Assembly: GCA_029961685.1 (NCBI GenBank)
Contig: JARWKL010000008.1
Coordinates: forward strand, 31,807,619 to 31,871,618
Length of the DNA stretch: 64,000 nucleotides
From: Aristolochia californica
Lineage: Eukaryota > Streptophyta > Magnoliopsida > Piperales > Aristolochiaceae
Direction of reading: 5' to 3'
A program made the position numbers and the translations under genes. Shown here piece after piece: positions 1 through 13,499 of the stretch. Under the pieces are notes generated by a model, which was not told where the DNA came from, made no database searches, and was given only the letters and a program-made list of their open reading frames with translations. Each line of letters begins with the position of its first letter. Position 1 is the stretch's first letter.

Positions 1-64
1 TAAGTATATGAGACGAAGTACAAGAAATGGTGGATACAATATCAAAAATGTCAAGAAAAATCTG

Positions 65-340
65 TCAGTGATGCCATGGGGGGAAGGATGAGGTGAAGCA
101 CCATCCGATGACGACCTTGGAGTCTCCCTCCATGATAAGGAGACCACTAAAGCGATCCTTAAAAATACACAAGCCGTGAAGGAGACCAGAGAGCTCAGCA
201 ATTCCGAGAGGGCCACAGTAAGAGAGTATGGCAGTGCCACCCGGATCAAAAATCACCCCGCCAAAACCATCCAAACCCGGGTTCCCAAAGGCGCTACCAT
301 CAAAATTCAGCTTATAATGGTTCCTAAACGGTTTCTAGTC
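65..340 (-). pseudogene. RNase H fragment of a LINE-type retroelement
   Basis: Minus-strand reading gives an RNase H fold fragment of the plant RVT_3 type: a first strand with NFDGSAFGNPG, then GFGGVIFDPGG, a conserved AEL helix (IAELSGLLHGL) and an EGDSKVVIGW strand. The D, E and D of the catalytic set are visible. Such domains end the ORF2 of plant LINEs and also occur in stray host copies. No reverse transcriptase is seen beside it, so this is a fragment. The family call is from motifs; the LINE origin is inferred. Confidence 0.6.
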
Positions 341-981
341 ACGTGGACCATGGGGTGTTAGCTGGGGCGGTTGTACATGAGGAGGCATGCGCCAAGAAGC
401 ACATGACCATTCGAAGGGGCATGTGGCCAGCAATTTCCCCAACTATATATAGGGGGGCTGGATGAGTGCCAATCAATCAGACATTGACATAGAGACTCAA
501 AGGAGCGCTCAAATATCTTGTATGTAGACAAATTTGTGTATATGAGAAAAGGTTTATTGTGTGCCAACTATTTGTATGCAAGGGAGGCTGACTAGTGTGG
601 GTTATCCCAAGGACGCAACTAGGCCGACATAGGTAAAAGTAAATTCAACTTTCCATTGCATAACTGAACCCATGCAACACCTAAGCTCTAACATTACAAC
701 CATGATCTTTTCACAGTATGGCACCCCATGAATGAATGAGCAGGCCAAATCGTCTCACCAAAATCGATTTAAAAAAAATGATCCCTATTAAGAAAATATT
801 TTCTGAGTAATTAAGAGTGAATTTTACTCTTCAATGCAGATGAACAGTTAATGTCATTCTACATCATTTAAAAAAAAATGTCATTCTTCAATCATTCAAA
901 AAAAGTGATTCACGTTCATTCACAAAAAAAAAAAAAAAAGTATGATTTCTCAAAATGATGGATATAAGCAAATCAACTTAC
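341..981. other. Intergenic, no gene recognised
   Basis: AT-rich sequence with an A-run near 926-939. I see no coding exon or repeat structure here. Confidence 0.5.
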
Positions 982-3900
982 ATGTCCTGAGGAAGTGTAG
1001 AGTCATCAGTATTAGAGTACAGAAACAGTGAGCGGCCACTCTCGATGCTAAGGAATTTTAATGAAGCTAAGTCTGTATATTCATTGGTAACAGCAAATAT
1101 GTCCACACAAACCCCCGATTGAACAGCAACAGTTGCCTGTGCAAAGTCATCATGGGTTATTTTTCCAAAGATCTGTAGATTCTACAAAACTCAACCATTT
1201 CAGCACTTGGGTGTATATAGAGGCATAAGGCAATTTACCAGTTCTTTGTAGAAGGGTGTCTGCTCAGGAAGCAGTGCACAGTCTGCATCTTCTCCTTTAC
1301 TGGCATATTGCCCACCATAACTCCTTGTATCTAATTGACTGGCTCCATAATCAGGAGGACCAGACAAAAATGTAAAAACCCTAGCTGCAATCAATTTTTG
1401 ACCCACATAAATATCTAATAAACAAATGCTGATAGTCACTAATGCAGTCGATTTTGGAGCCACATAACCAATAAACGAATGTTTACAAATACTAATGCAA
1501 TTAGTACAATCAATTTTAAGAAAACAAAATTCAAAAAGGTAAATTGAGACAAGATATTCTTCCAGGCCCCTATTGTCGCCCTTGAGAGGAAACACTCCAC
1601 CCAAGGAAAAGAACATGTTATTACCTCGTAAGAGGAAGTATCCAAAAAAATTGTGACCAATGCTTTTCCAGGAAACCGATAATCAACCATTGAAAAACCA
1701 ATTCTTTCAATTGGCAACATTTAGCTCATTTCCAGCCATTATGGTTTCACAAGACATAATTAATAGAATTAACATATACTTTTCATAGTGAGGGATAAAG
1801 ACAATCCTAGATTCAAAGCAGAAATCTTCAAAAATACGAATAGAAAAACAAGGAATGACTCTCCAGATTTATCCCTCACAATAAGTTGCATGCATATGAC
1901 TAATGAACATCAATGGGAAAAGAACAATGAAAACACTCAACTTTTTTAAAGAGAGAGCATCCAACAATAAGGGGTACATGCCATTTTTTCAATAATGAAA
2001 AGATTTGATTAGAAAAAAATTAATGATAGATTTTAGTTGAAAGAATAAGTCTACCCATAAGGAAAACAGAACCAGATATATCTTGTGCATGGAAAAGAGG
2101 AAGACATCAAACATGGATGACACACTTTGGTGGCAGTAACTGCAAGAATGTTTGATGATCTAAATCTGGTGCCACCAGATGTCAATAAGTTGAAAGATTA
2201 ACCGAAATTTCCTCATAGCACTGCTCCATCCTCAATGGGAATCAGAAGCCTTTTCTCATCCAAGGATGGAGGCTTTGCAATTCAAGACCACTTCCTAAGA
2301 AACAAAATGTCATTCTGTAAATCCATTTACAGGTAATATGCATTTACTTGATTTTCAACAAACATCACTAAATAGTTAGAACAAAGATGACTATAAAAGA
2401 AACATATGTTAATTTATTTTGGTCCATGATAATGTAAAAGAAGCACAGGGAAGTAAGAATTGGACTTTACCATACCCAGTGCAAATGTATTTCCGTATTC
2501 TGATATGAGGTAGTTAATTAGAGCCTCCATTGCAGCTTCAAAATCTCTGCCACCTAATAATATACCATCATGTCCTTGTCCAGCAGCTATAATTCTTTCC
2601 CATGAAGTTGTAGGTTTCAGTGTTTCCAAGGCTGCAGCTATTCGGTCTTTGCAAGTATCTACCTGTTGGAGAATGAACCAAACCTTCATTAAAATCCATT
2701 TTCCAATTGATTGTAGTGTTGGTAGAGATTCTTTTTTTTAACAATTTGAAGTCAAGGTATGTTGACATTGTCCATCATAAACATACAGGAGCCAAGAAAG
2801 AAAACAATGGCATGGCATCTTCAAGCTCAAAGGGCAATGAAGCATCTGTATCTGGGGGGAATAAAGACATTTTTGACAACTGGTATGGGTCCTTGCACAT
2901 CGTATAAGCCTATCTTATGACTGAATGTAACAAGCCCAAACAGAGAACCCGGCCCAAGTGTTGCAAATGTAAAAGGTAATTGGTATTAAAACATTATCAT
3001 AAACAAGAATAATAATTACCAATGCAACCACAAATGTGTGAAAAGCTGAGGGTGATCGTCTAAAATATTGATCACCTTATGAAGGCCAATACTGAGATAA
3101 ACAATTGCCCAATTGCCCACCTTCTAAAGCAGTCAGTAGCGCACTTTTGATCAACTCCAAAAACTCCTCAGATGCTGCATTTATGTTCAGAAGTACAACA
3201 AAAAACTAGTAAGTGAATTCTAGCACAATGTAAGGGATGGAGCATGTTGAGAACTTAAAATTTTTATATCACTAATAAATGTGCAAAATAATTAATACAG
3301 TTTTGAGCCTCATGCCAACTCATCATGTTGAACTTGTAGAAGACAAGATTTATGATTATAATTCCACCTCCATGTAATATCCATGAATGATAACCATGAA
3401 CACAAGATTACCCTCATCATCTTGCTTTTGCATCACAACCGCAAACAACTTTTAGATGGGCTTTTGAGACATCTTTGAGAAAGTTTTGCTTACTATGATC
3501 CATTTAGAAAAAATAAAAAAGGTTAGAAGAACTGTAATGCAATACCATAATGGATGTAGGGTCATAAATATTTAGTGGATGAGCATTCAAGTGATTGAAC
3601 TATACCATGTTCCTGAAACATGAACAATATCTTTAATGAAGTAGCCATTTGTTGATGCTTGATGACACCAAAAATGAAAATAGAAGAATGCCAATTATCT
3701 TTTCTCCCAATAAATCTTTAGGCAACATTAGGCTCCTAACAGATAACATAATACAGGAAATGATTGGACATAAAGCAGCTTGACTGAACTAGTTTCATCA
3801 ATTGCATAAGTTACCATTACTCCGTCTGGACACAACACTCCAAAGTGGGAATCAAGAATTCGTCATTTATCTTGGCTGGATAAATATGTAATCCTGCCAA

Positions 3901-4751
3901 CGCTGTTTACCATAAAAAAATTTACATGATACAATAAAAATATTTGAATACTCAGATACATCGAGTGCATAACTAGTACCATTGTACAAGTCAATACAGA
4001 TTCGACAAGGAAAACACATACAAACATAGCAACATAATCACCTCAATACATGAGCCATCTTATCAGTAAACCATGGTTAAACATTTAACAGTAACAAAAG
4101 AAGACACCCCTACAACACTTACACCTCGATCTAGGAAATACAAACTCTATATAAGGTACTAATAAACACTTTCAAAAAAAAGAAAAATGCAGTAGTAACA
4201 TCGATAAAGATAAAATGTAGCAAAGTTCGCATATGAAATGAAGGGTATGATCACAAAGACTATCGGATCTTACATGCAAGATCCACTGCTGCAACATAAA
4301 CCGGCCGAGCCTTCACAGCTTCCTCGCCGTCATCTGGTAAGATCAAACGCTATTAGACTTAAATTCTCACAGCTAAATGATCTAGTAAAACTCGGGTTCA
4401 ATTATAATAAAACGGAACTCTACCAGGTGGCTCGAGATCTATGAAGGAAGAGCACATCTCTGCACATAACTCTGGTTGAGAGTAACGAGCGATTGTTTCC
4501 GACGTTACCCCATTAAGAGTGCCACAGAGAGAACAAGTCCAAGCCCATTGTTCAAGCTCGCAGTAGGAATTGAAATAAGCCTAGCAATTATCGCAGCGAG
4601 GAGCAAGGTTACTGTTGGACCCGAAAACAGGGGGGTTACCAAGCTCGTCAACTGGAGAAAATGGGGAAACGGTGACTCCCCAAGGAAGGCCGGAGGCTTG
4701 CTGTGCACCGGGATCGGTCGGGAAATGAGATACTATCGCCCTAACCGCCAT
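982..4751 (-). pseudogene. Sec23/Sec24-family COPII transport protein, disrupted
   Basis: At least seven exons on the minus strand match the plant Sec23/Sec24 transport family, a COPII coat component acting at ER exit sites. Exon 1 (4424-4751) starts MAVRAIVSHFPTDP and holds the zinc-finger half with RCDNC and TCSLCG. Exon 2 (4274-4333) has ARPVYVAAVDLA; exon 3 (3121-3174) SEEFLELIKSALL; exon 4 (about 2787-2960) GLVTFSHKIGLYDVQGP; exon 5 (about 2476-2662) CKDRIAAALETLKPTTSWER; exon 6 (1239-1384) FLSGPPDYG and LLPEQTPFYK; exon 7 (982-1136) VCVDIFAVTNEYTDLASLK. Most junctions have GT and AG in matching phase. It is broken: an in-frame TAG in exon 1 at 4581-4583 just after RCDNC, and an extra G (plus strand, run at 2854-2859) that shifts exon 4. 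The C-terminal exons expected below 982 are absent. Either a pseudogene or, less likely, a gene with assembly errors. Confidence 0.8.
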
Positions 4752-6344
4752 CGACAAGAAGACAGCAGCAGAGTTGCAGAGTCGCGAGGTCGATAAAAAC
4801 CCAAATAATGAGGGAGAAAAAAAACACACAGACTTCTTACCCTGCTTGGCTCGATTCGTAACCAGCGATCTAGTAAACGCCGTTTGAGCTGGTCCGGCCA
4901 AAGAAAAGGCGGGTTAATTCAGATGGGAAAGCATGGGTCGGGTTTTGAGAACCCGAACCCCAACTCGGAAACCCGAACGGTTTAGAAATCAAACATTATC
5001 CATTGTCTCATTCCCAAGTCAACCTAGTAATTCTCCAATTAAAATATTTTTTAAATATAAAAATAATTAAAGAATACAATGCATAAAATTATTATACAAT
5101 GTAAAAATATAAAAAATAAAAAATAAAAAAATAGATAAGTTTTATATATATGTTATTTTAATTTTAAAAAAATATCAATAAGGTATTTCCATCAAGTTTA
5201 GGTCAAATTTGGGAAAACCCAAGCCTTCCTCCAACTTAGGTTTCTTTCCCTCCATCCCTTCTCCTCCCAACAGAGTGAATTTAAGTTTTTTTTTTTTTTG
5301 CCCACTCGTAACTTTGATTATGTGTTGGACCTCAAGTCCCAAACTTGACCTGAACTTAGGGTTCTTTCCTTCTATCCCTTCTCCACCCAACGGAGTGAAT
5401 TTAAGTTTTTTTTTTTTCGCACACTCCTAGTTTTGATTATGTGTTGGACCTGAGTCTTTGATGAGGACAATGTAACCTCAGGTTTGTGGAGGTCATGAGA
5501 AACATGATTGAAAAATAACAAGGTATACCCTAGCTAGCACATATTTTACTTATGTTATGGAGATTACATGTAACGAGTCATAAAAAATTTAAGGGTGTGT
5601 ATATGCCGATAGAACATTATAAGAAAAATAAATAGAGGAATTTTTTTTTTTGAATGTTTTTCTAATATTTTCACTATTTAATGAATAGAAAAAGTTTTCT
5701 TTTTGATCTTCTTGTCTTTAAAAAAAATAACTATGTTTCTTATTGCTTAATCTGATATCATCGGAAAAGTAAGCCAAGAAGATTTATGTTGATTGCTCAT
5801 TTTCTATATTTAATTTCTTATTTTGTTCCAATTGTAAACACTACAGCTACATAATTATTATTTTATTTTATTTTATTTTCAATGGCATCACAAATGCAAG
5901 AAAATTTTCTAAGAGAATTTGTCAATAAAAACATCATCCAATGAGAAAATTAGTAAAAGAAAAAATAATTTTGTCACCGTTTTATTTTCCTAAGTCGACA
6001 CAAATGATCCTTAAGAGTTGATGTTAATGTCTTATGCAACTATCAAAATTAACTAAATCATCTCTTACAACAGCTGAATTGCCATCAATTGTGCATTAAA
6101 TTGGAAATTGAAGTGAAGAAAAGTATTGATGTTGTTAGATACATACCCTTTATTACACACTCTAGTGGTCTATGGTATGAGTTGGAGCGAGAAAATAAAA
6201 GATTTAAGTTGTTGAGTCAATACCCCAAAGGAAAAATTGAAAGAAAACTATTATGAAGATGGCAAGTAAAGTGGAAGACCTTAAAGATTGTAAAAGTCAA
6301 ATTTTATATAAAAGTTATAAAACCTAGTTCGTATGGATTAAACC
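4752..6344. other. Upstream region of the Sec23/24 pseudogene, non-coding
   Basis: AT-rich DNA within repeat A. Two tandem-like units of about 130 bp (around 5175-5310 and 5311-5440) share ends such as TTCCCTCCATCCCTTCTCC and a T-run. No gene is recognised. Confidence 0.6.
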
Positions 6345-6647
6345 ATGGAATTTAACAATAATTCAAGTCCATCCAAGAAAAAAAATGTATTATTGATCCA
6401 TTCAGTGTTTTTCATGGGTTACCCTAGATTTGAGAAAGGGTATATAGATGTTATGACCCTCAAAGTAGAACTTGGTATGTTTCGACATATGTTTCCTTCT
6501 TTTAAGATAATCCTTAACTACCAGCCCAACATGTTCAAAGATCATTCTCATGGGGAAGTACTTATTGTCCTACCAATGAATGCATTGGAAGATACAGATA
6601 ATGGCAGAGTTGAGAATTGTGATGCTCCTCTTCAAGGCTCCCTGTAG
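6345..6647 (+). CDS. 100-aa ORF of unknown function, duplicated in repeat A
   Basis: Open frame of 100 codons starting MEFNNNSSPSKKK. I recognise no family. The same ORF recurs at 52247-52549 with only a few amino-acid changes near the C-terminus, but that follows from the duplication of the whole segment and is not evidence of selection. It lies directly upstream of Copia pol remnants in the same orientation, so it is probably degraded retroelement sequence. Confidence 0.3.
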   Translation: MEFNNNSSPSKKKNVLLIHSVFFMGYPRFEKGYIDVMTLKVELGMFRHMFPSFKIILNYQPNMFKDHSHGEVLIVLPMNALEDTDNGRVENCDAPLQGSL

Positions 6648-6686
6648 TCATTTTTTCCGAAGGAGAGTCCTCCTCTTCCTTATTTC

Positions 6687-8337
6687 CTAATTTGCATTTG
6701 CTTGTTGTTATTAGGAAGGGAGTTAGACAATGTACTTGATTTCCCATCTCAAAGTTTTTGTCATCATTTGATTGATTCTCTTCTTGCTATATGGTTTGTT
6801 TTGTCTACTCTTGATGTTTCATGTGTTCCCACTAGTTGTGTCGAAGCTTTTTTGAGTCCTCATAGAAAATCTAGAATTGAAGATGAAAGTGTTGCTCTTG
6901 TGTCTTAGAGTACTTGGTATCTCTTTATATTCCTCCCCTAAATGCCAAAAATGTGGATTGCATATGGGTCTTTACCATTCAAGTCAAACCTCAATTGGTA
7001 ACTAAAGATTACATACAAACTTATGGCATTGACTATCGTGTGAGATTTTTCCTAGTTGCTAAATTAAATTCAAACCAATTTGATATCTATGGTTGTGAAA
7101 AAGGGATGCTTACTTCAACAATTAGATGACATTTTTTATACAGTGATCTCAATGCAAAAGTCTATATAGAATAACCACCTAGTTTTGTTGCTTAGGGAGA
7201 GTTAAGTAAAGCATGCAAATTGCATAAAGCCATTTATGGGTTGAAACAAACCCTTCAATCATAGTTTGAGCAATTCAATCGTGTTGTTCTAGGGTTTGGA
7301 TTTCATAGAAATAACTATGATCAATCTATATTTATTTTGGAAAGAGTAACAAGTTGTGTGATATTGATAGTACTTTATGTAGATGATAAAATTTTGTCTG
7401 GAGATGACAAAGGTGGACTTGTTAATATTAATGCTTATCTTCAAAAGCATTTTCAAATTAAAGACTTTGGGATTCTTAAATACTTTTTTTGGAAATACAT
7501 GTGGCAAGAAACAAATCACGTATTATTTTGTCTCAAAGGAAATCTATAATTTATCTTCTAAGTGAAATTGGATTATTGGGAGCTAAACTAGTTGATACAC
7601 CACTAGAACCTAATCTTGATTTATTTGATGCTAGTTCTCCTCCTTTAAATGATCTAACTTCTTATATATGCTTAGTTGGAAAGCTCATATATGTTATTGG
7701 TGATGAGGCCGATATATTGTATGTTGTGGGACTAGTTAGTAGGTTTATGGGAAAACATAGAAAAGTTCATGCAAAGGTTGTTCATTGAATACTTCAGCAT
7801 CTAAAAGGAGGACTAGGGAGAAAATATTTTGTAAGTATTAGCATCACATAAAAGTGATGGACTACTATGCTAGAGACTATGTTGGATAAAAGGTGACATG
7901 AAGTCAAGCACTGGTTATTGTACCTTTGTTGGGAACATTTGGAGCATTGAAAAGTAAGTGAACAAAAAGTAATAGCAAGATCAAGTACAGAGGCTGAATG
8001 CAAATCTATGGCACCTATCACTTGTGAAATGATCTAGATACAATCTCTTTTGTCAAAATTTGGTGTGGAGGTAAATTTGATTGATAGTTATCAAGCGATA
8101 ATCAGGCCTTTATCTTGATAGCCAATAATCTCGTTTTTTTATGAACGAACGAAGTTCATCAAATTATATGGTCATTTCACCAAAGATTAAGTGTACTAAG
8201 TGGAAGAATCATAACCCCTCATATGAGAATTGAACATCAATTGACAAATATATTTACTAAGGCATTGCATGGAGCTTAGTGTGATACCTTGTGCTCCAAA
8301 CTGGTATTATTTGATGCATATTTCTTAGCTTGAGGAG
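6687..8337 (+). pseudogene. Ty1/Copia pol remnant (reverse transcriptase to RNase H)
   Basis: Scattered frames match Copia polyprotein in order: a pre-RT stretch near 6700-6905 (FPISKFLS, then VPTSCVEAFLSPH), an RT palm start near 6950-7060 (QTYGIDYRVRFFLVAK), the catalytic strand LYVDD near 7374-7388, the connection with LVDTPLEPN near 7590, RNase H text near 7980-8020 and a C-terminal TKALHGA near 8260. Many stops and shifts separate them, so it cannot be active. The order and the downstream LTR show a plus-strand element. Confidence 0.85.
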
Positions 8338-8590
8338 TGTTAAAAGTTAATTAAAATATGTACGAGTGTAGTTTATTGAGAACCTTGGGGGTAATTTTGT
8401 AATCATGTAATCACTCTCATATTTAAGTAAATGCAATGCATGATTGAGTTGTAGTCGAATTTTTCAAGTTTGCCCTCTTTAAATGTTTCTCTTTTCTTTC
8501 TTCTTCTTCCTTTGTCTTCTACTACTTTACTTCTTTATTTTTCCTTATCTTCATCTCTCTTACTTCATTTTTTTATGTTCTTAATTAACA
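8338..8590 (+). mobile_element. Copia 3' LTR
   Basis: It follows the purine-rich tract GCTTGAGGAG and starts TGTTAAAAG. It ends AATTAACA, giving a 6-bp terminal inversion TGTTAA/TTAACA and a length of 253 bp. A TATA-like ATATTTAAGTA lies in the middle. The 5' LTR is not identified. The 3' boundary is less certain than the 5' one. Confidence 0.6.
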
Positions 8591-8894
8591 AAAGATCATA
8601 ACTTTATTTTGTCATCTGAATTTTTCCAAATATAATGTCCATTAACAAGCCATGCCTCAATTAGCCCAGTGCCAGCAAAATTAACAGCAGAAAACGAATT
8701 AAAAAAAATCTTTCCAAGAATAGAACCTTTTAAGTTAGTACCACATGAGATTCTTTGGAATGAATTCACCTCCTTGGGACCCTCAGGTGCCTCAAACAGC
8801 CCCTCCTACCCACATTAGAAAGTCCAATCTCTTGCAATGATTGGGTTCTCCTCACTGACATTTTAACTTGCACGAATTTAAAAAAAATATAGTC

Positions 8895-8935
<41 letters not shown>

Positions 8936-11900
8936 TGTCTCCTTCTCCAAACCCAAAAAGCTCAAAATTTGATAAAAACGTCCTACTATTTGGCTTTCAT
9001 CTCTACTGGTTGAACTCCAAAAACACATTTAAATAAGGCCCCGAGTTTGTTCACAATTCAAATTGAGTAAGGGCATCCTGAGAGCACATGCTAACATTCC
9101 TTACTCCCATCAGGAGCTTTTAAAATAAAATTCAAGATAATCCCATTGAAGAAACTCCAGAATAGCTCTTGTTTCTAAAAGCTTAGAAACCCTCAAAATT
9201 CTCACAGAGAGTAAAAAAACTCTCCAGCTTTAACTTACCTCGTTCTCATTATATGCTTTGCTTGAGATTCTTCTTATACTGTCCTTGAGCTCCATGCGTT
9301 TCAGATATCAAGAAATCCTGTCTTCCTTGACCATTCTTGTTTTGGCTTTTTGTCTCGACTTGATACAGATGCCAATCTCTACATTGTGAATAACCCACGT
9401 TAGAAAACAACATCTCTGTCCTTTGTCGTCCTCCATGACTTGGATCTTCATGGAAAGAACTGTAAACCCTCCTTTTTTTTAAATTGACAGATCATTTGGG
9501 TCTCCCAGTAATTTTGTTGGGACCACTCTCTCTCTGAACAGCTGTTTGATAGTGGAAGACAGTCTCACATGTGAATTTTGTTGAGCAGCCCCTCAAAAGA
9601 AGGAAAATGTAATCTCCATGGAAATGGAATCAAGACCCCTTTTTTCCTCTTTCTTGTAATGGTGAAATGCCAACAGAGGTGTCTATGTACCTACTGTAGC
9701 AGAGCAAGGAGCGATGCTGTTTCAGGCATCCATTGTAAGAACTGGTCAAGAATGGAATCGTAGCAGTAAGTCTACCGCCTACAAATGGAGGTAGAGGGGA
9801 ACTGAAACAGAGCTGGAAACAACCCCACCATGAAAGTAGAATCATCGACATGGACATGGCATGCTAGAACCGAACCCCTCACAGGAGTCGGAGCTAGCGA
9901 TGCGTCTGGGTTTGTTGATCAGTATATGCTGCTTCTGCATGTGGTTGTTATATTGACTACATCAATTCCCAAGGTTTACCATATCCATGCAGACATAGAT
10001 GTACCTCACTGAGAGCTCAGATATGGATTTACTGAACTTAAAACAACTGAAGATGGAGTGTCTAATTCGTTCTAAGTGCAGCTGAAACGAAGAACTGTGA
10101 GAAGACATGGACGTGCCCTTTGGCGCACACATGGCCAGGCATGTAGGCACTGGTTGGCGATGGTGGCTGATAGCGACAAGAAGATGTTAGTCTGGGCCCA
10201 GGACTCAGTCGCAGATGATATCGAAGATGACGATGATGATGGGAATGAAGATATGAGGATCAAAACGTGAAAATCGAAACTAGGGTTTTTGTGTTTGGTG
10301 GGGGGTGGGGGAGGGACTGGGTAGTCTATTATGAACCTGGAACAAAAGGGATCCTACATAGAGATGGCCAACAGCTCCTTTTTCTATCTGGTGCAGATTC
10401 TCATTGTGAGACTCCTAACTTTGGGGTTGGGATTTTAATAGATGTAAAATTTAGAAAAAAAAAGTGAGTTGAAGATAAAAGGCCACAATATGTTATATGC
10501 TCTAACATGCTTTGTATATATTAGGCATAGTTTGTAAGGTTGACAAGGAACAAATTTAGAAGGGTGGTGAATAAGTTTGTTAACTTTTGCTTTTAATTTT
10601 AAATGGTTTTGCTTAATTCCTATGTATGTATTTTTTTCTTCAATTAATCCAATGTGTAAAATTAAATATTAGTTTAAAACCAATTTCACAGTTTACATTT
10701 ATGCATTGTGATCAAGGTACAAGTCGGAGTAATCACATAGAAAGTACACATATACAATATTTTTAGGTAGTTCATAATTCTTTCACAGATTGCTAGTCCC
10801 CCTCCCAAGATGTTTTAGCACCTTGAAACTCCGTTAAGTTGGGGTTGGCCTATGATATTTACAATAAATGGTCTTTAAGGACAATTATAATACTAGCCAT
10901 GCAAGGACTTACAACAATTCACTAAGCTCACTAGCCTAACCCGCAAAGGGTTTTTCCAATAGATAACTTGGGTGGTCTAGCCTAGACTTTCACAAATTTG
11001 CAGCAACTCACTAGGCACATCAACTTAAACCTACAAAAAGATTTTCAACACTGCCTACCTACTAGGTCTTATGCCTCACACAACAAAAAACACAACTTTC
11101 CAACTTCTATTCTCAACCACGATAATTTTTCTCAAATAATTTTGAAATTAGGACGATTTTACCTATTCAAAGTTTGACCCAATTGCAAATGATTACTTGC
11201 TTAGAATATAGTCCAATGTAAATTACATGTTAATAGATAGATTTTAACAATCTAAAAACAAGCAAATAAGTACACCAACTCTAAGTACTTACCCATGTAA
11301 TTAGCAACTTAAAATATCCATTAATGACAGATTTAAAAATATAATCAAGTCAATATAATCTTCAATGACTTGATTAAAAAGTGTAGTCTCCATGTAAATT
11401 CGAGATTGGTTTTAATTGCAGACTAGGTAATGCACATACAACTACTTAATGTAATGATTGAAATATCTCAAAGTATATGCGTGTCAAATACTTAGATTTG
11501 ATCCACATTTTAATACTTATTAAAGGCCCTTTCAAATACCCCACTAAAACAACATACAAACATGTATTGATATTATTGATGCTCCAAAATTGATTTCAAA
11601 TGGTTGTCAACCGCACATCTATTCACAATGTTATGATTGATTCAAATATGAACTTAAACTTACTTGGCACACATTTAAAAAGCTGAAATATAAGCATTTG
11701 ATAAGGATTTAAATGATCAAGTAAAAAAATACATAGGTCAATGAAAAAATTATCGAGTTTGGTTTCCTTTCAAGCTTTAGAGGAGGTAAAAAACTCCTTG
11801 AATCATGCGGGAGGGCTTAAAAGGTTTGGTTTTCACTGTGATGAGAGAGAAAGTTTGTTCGGGATGTGTTTGGGTTAAATAGCACGAGTTCCAACATTCA

Positions 11901-13499
11901 AAAATTAGTTATTATGGCTAGAAAATGACTTTTTTTGTATTTTAGAAATAATGGGTTAACAAAGGTTAATTTTTTTTAAAAATATATTAAATTATTTTTT
12001 GATGTTGAACACAATAATAGGTCACTAGTAAAATTTTAAAAATTAAAGCTCCTAAAACTGAGCTTGAAATATTGTAGAATATATTTTTTGTGCAACACGA
12101 CAACAATTTTAGAATGTGGCCAACTTCTTTCATTGTGTTTGACCTCTTACGATGTTTTCACTTCCTCCTATTGAAGAATTTGACTCCTTTGTACCTTAAA
12201 CTTGATCTTTGCAGTGGTCAACTTTTTTGATCATTTTTACTCTTTTACCCTCTTTTGGGTTGGTCATCCTGAAGTTTGGGCAAACATTCCTCAGTAGAGT
12301 CTCTTCTCTCTCTTATTTGGACAAATGGTGTTGCAGGCTGTTTAACGATGAACTGCTTGCTAACCCTTTTTGTATGAGCCATTTGGGAAGACCATGGCCG
12401 GTCAAAAGGATATGTTACCAGAAATCTCTTTTGAGGCCTTTTGAGGTAAGAGGCATACTTTATGTATATCATTAGTAACTTGAGTATTTGTTATAATAAA
12501 AAAATATCTCAATGAAGATCTTGAGATCTACAATCTCCCCCTATTTATAATGATAAACAATCATAAGTGATTTCTATGGAGTTTTTATCTGAATTCAATT
12601 TTCCTTGGGAACTTTCTTTCTAGGTTGCCCAATGGTTCATTCGTTCTCCCTAAACACACCATGCCTTATCTCTAAAACCGATTTTAGAGATAAGTATCAC
12701 ATTTCAAATATGCATCTAATATAAGAGTGTTAAAATAAAAAGTAATATTTGACTCATTTCAAATGTGTTTTGAAGCTTTTAAATCAAAATCATAATAAAT
12801 TGACTTATGAAATAAAGGAGAATTTCTAGTCTTGAGAAATAAATATATTGCAAGAATATGATAACAAAATAATATACCTACTAAAATAACTTTACTAATG
12901 TAATTTAGAAGAAAAAAAATTATTTTCTCATAAATTCCGTTATGTTACTTGATTATCACATTCCAAAAAAGGAGACCTTCTCCTTCAATTGGCTTTATTG
13001 ACGCAAACGAGCATTAGGGGGGGTTCCCCTACCCCAACCCTCAAATAAGGAAGGGGAAGGCCAACCCCATCTATCGACAATGTTCTCGTCAACACGCAAA
13101 GAGAGGAGGGGCCTACCTCCTTCTCTATTTCATGTAAGTCCTACATGTGGTCTTGATTGTTTCAATATCAATTATTTATGCACAAAGTTGATTTTTTACA
13201 ACATGACATTTTAAGAGGGTTGAATTGTATATTTTGATAAATAAATTTCATCTTCATATGATTAGTCAATAAAAAAAATTGAATCAAGCTAGGGGAGGCT
13301 GATTTCTCTATTGATACCTAAACGAGCTTAAAGATTGAAGACTCCAAAATGGTGGAATAAACTCCATCCAGCCCCAAAAGCGGCGAAACCCTAAGTGTCG
13401 TAAAAGTAATTACAAATGATTTGCTCATGATATGGCCTGGCCCGTGAGCCAAACAGACTTCCAATCCCCTTCTTCCCTTTCATTACAAGACAAAATCTA
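8591..13499. other. Long intergenic stretch without recognised genes
   Basis: Contains a (GA)n microsatellite at 8904-8932, some moderately GC-balanced sequence at 9240-10470 and AT-rich DNA from 10480 on. Short open frames occur (for example 10076-10270 with an acidic Asp/Glu run, and 12209-12475 with a hydrophobic start). None matches a family I know and none has clear exon structure, so I do not call them genes. Confidence 0.5.
8904..8932. repeat. (GA)n microsatellite
   Basis: Uninterrupted run of GA dinucleotides in non-coding DNA. Confidence 0.95.

Larger units (their letters stand above)
4535..6732. repeat. Direct repeat A, copy 1
   Basis: About 2.2 kb that recurs in the same orientation at 50476-52634 with small indels. 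It contains the 5' half of Sec23/24 exon 1, its upstream AT-rich region with two near-identical proline-rich stretches ending in T-runs (5230-5300 and 5350-5420), and the start of a Copia remnant. The left edge lies inside exon 1. The right edge is in the Copia sequence after AGTTAGACAATG. Confidence 0.9.

Noticed and set aside
1439..1720. 93-codon minus frame as a Sec23/24 exon
   Set aside because: Only weakly protein-like and not placed in the exon order or phase; treated as intron sequence.
9578..10467. Cluster of short frames as a small gene
   Set aside because: No consistent frame, family match or splice structure.
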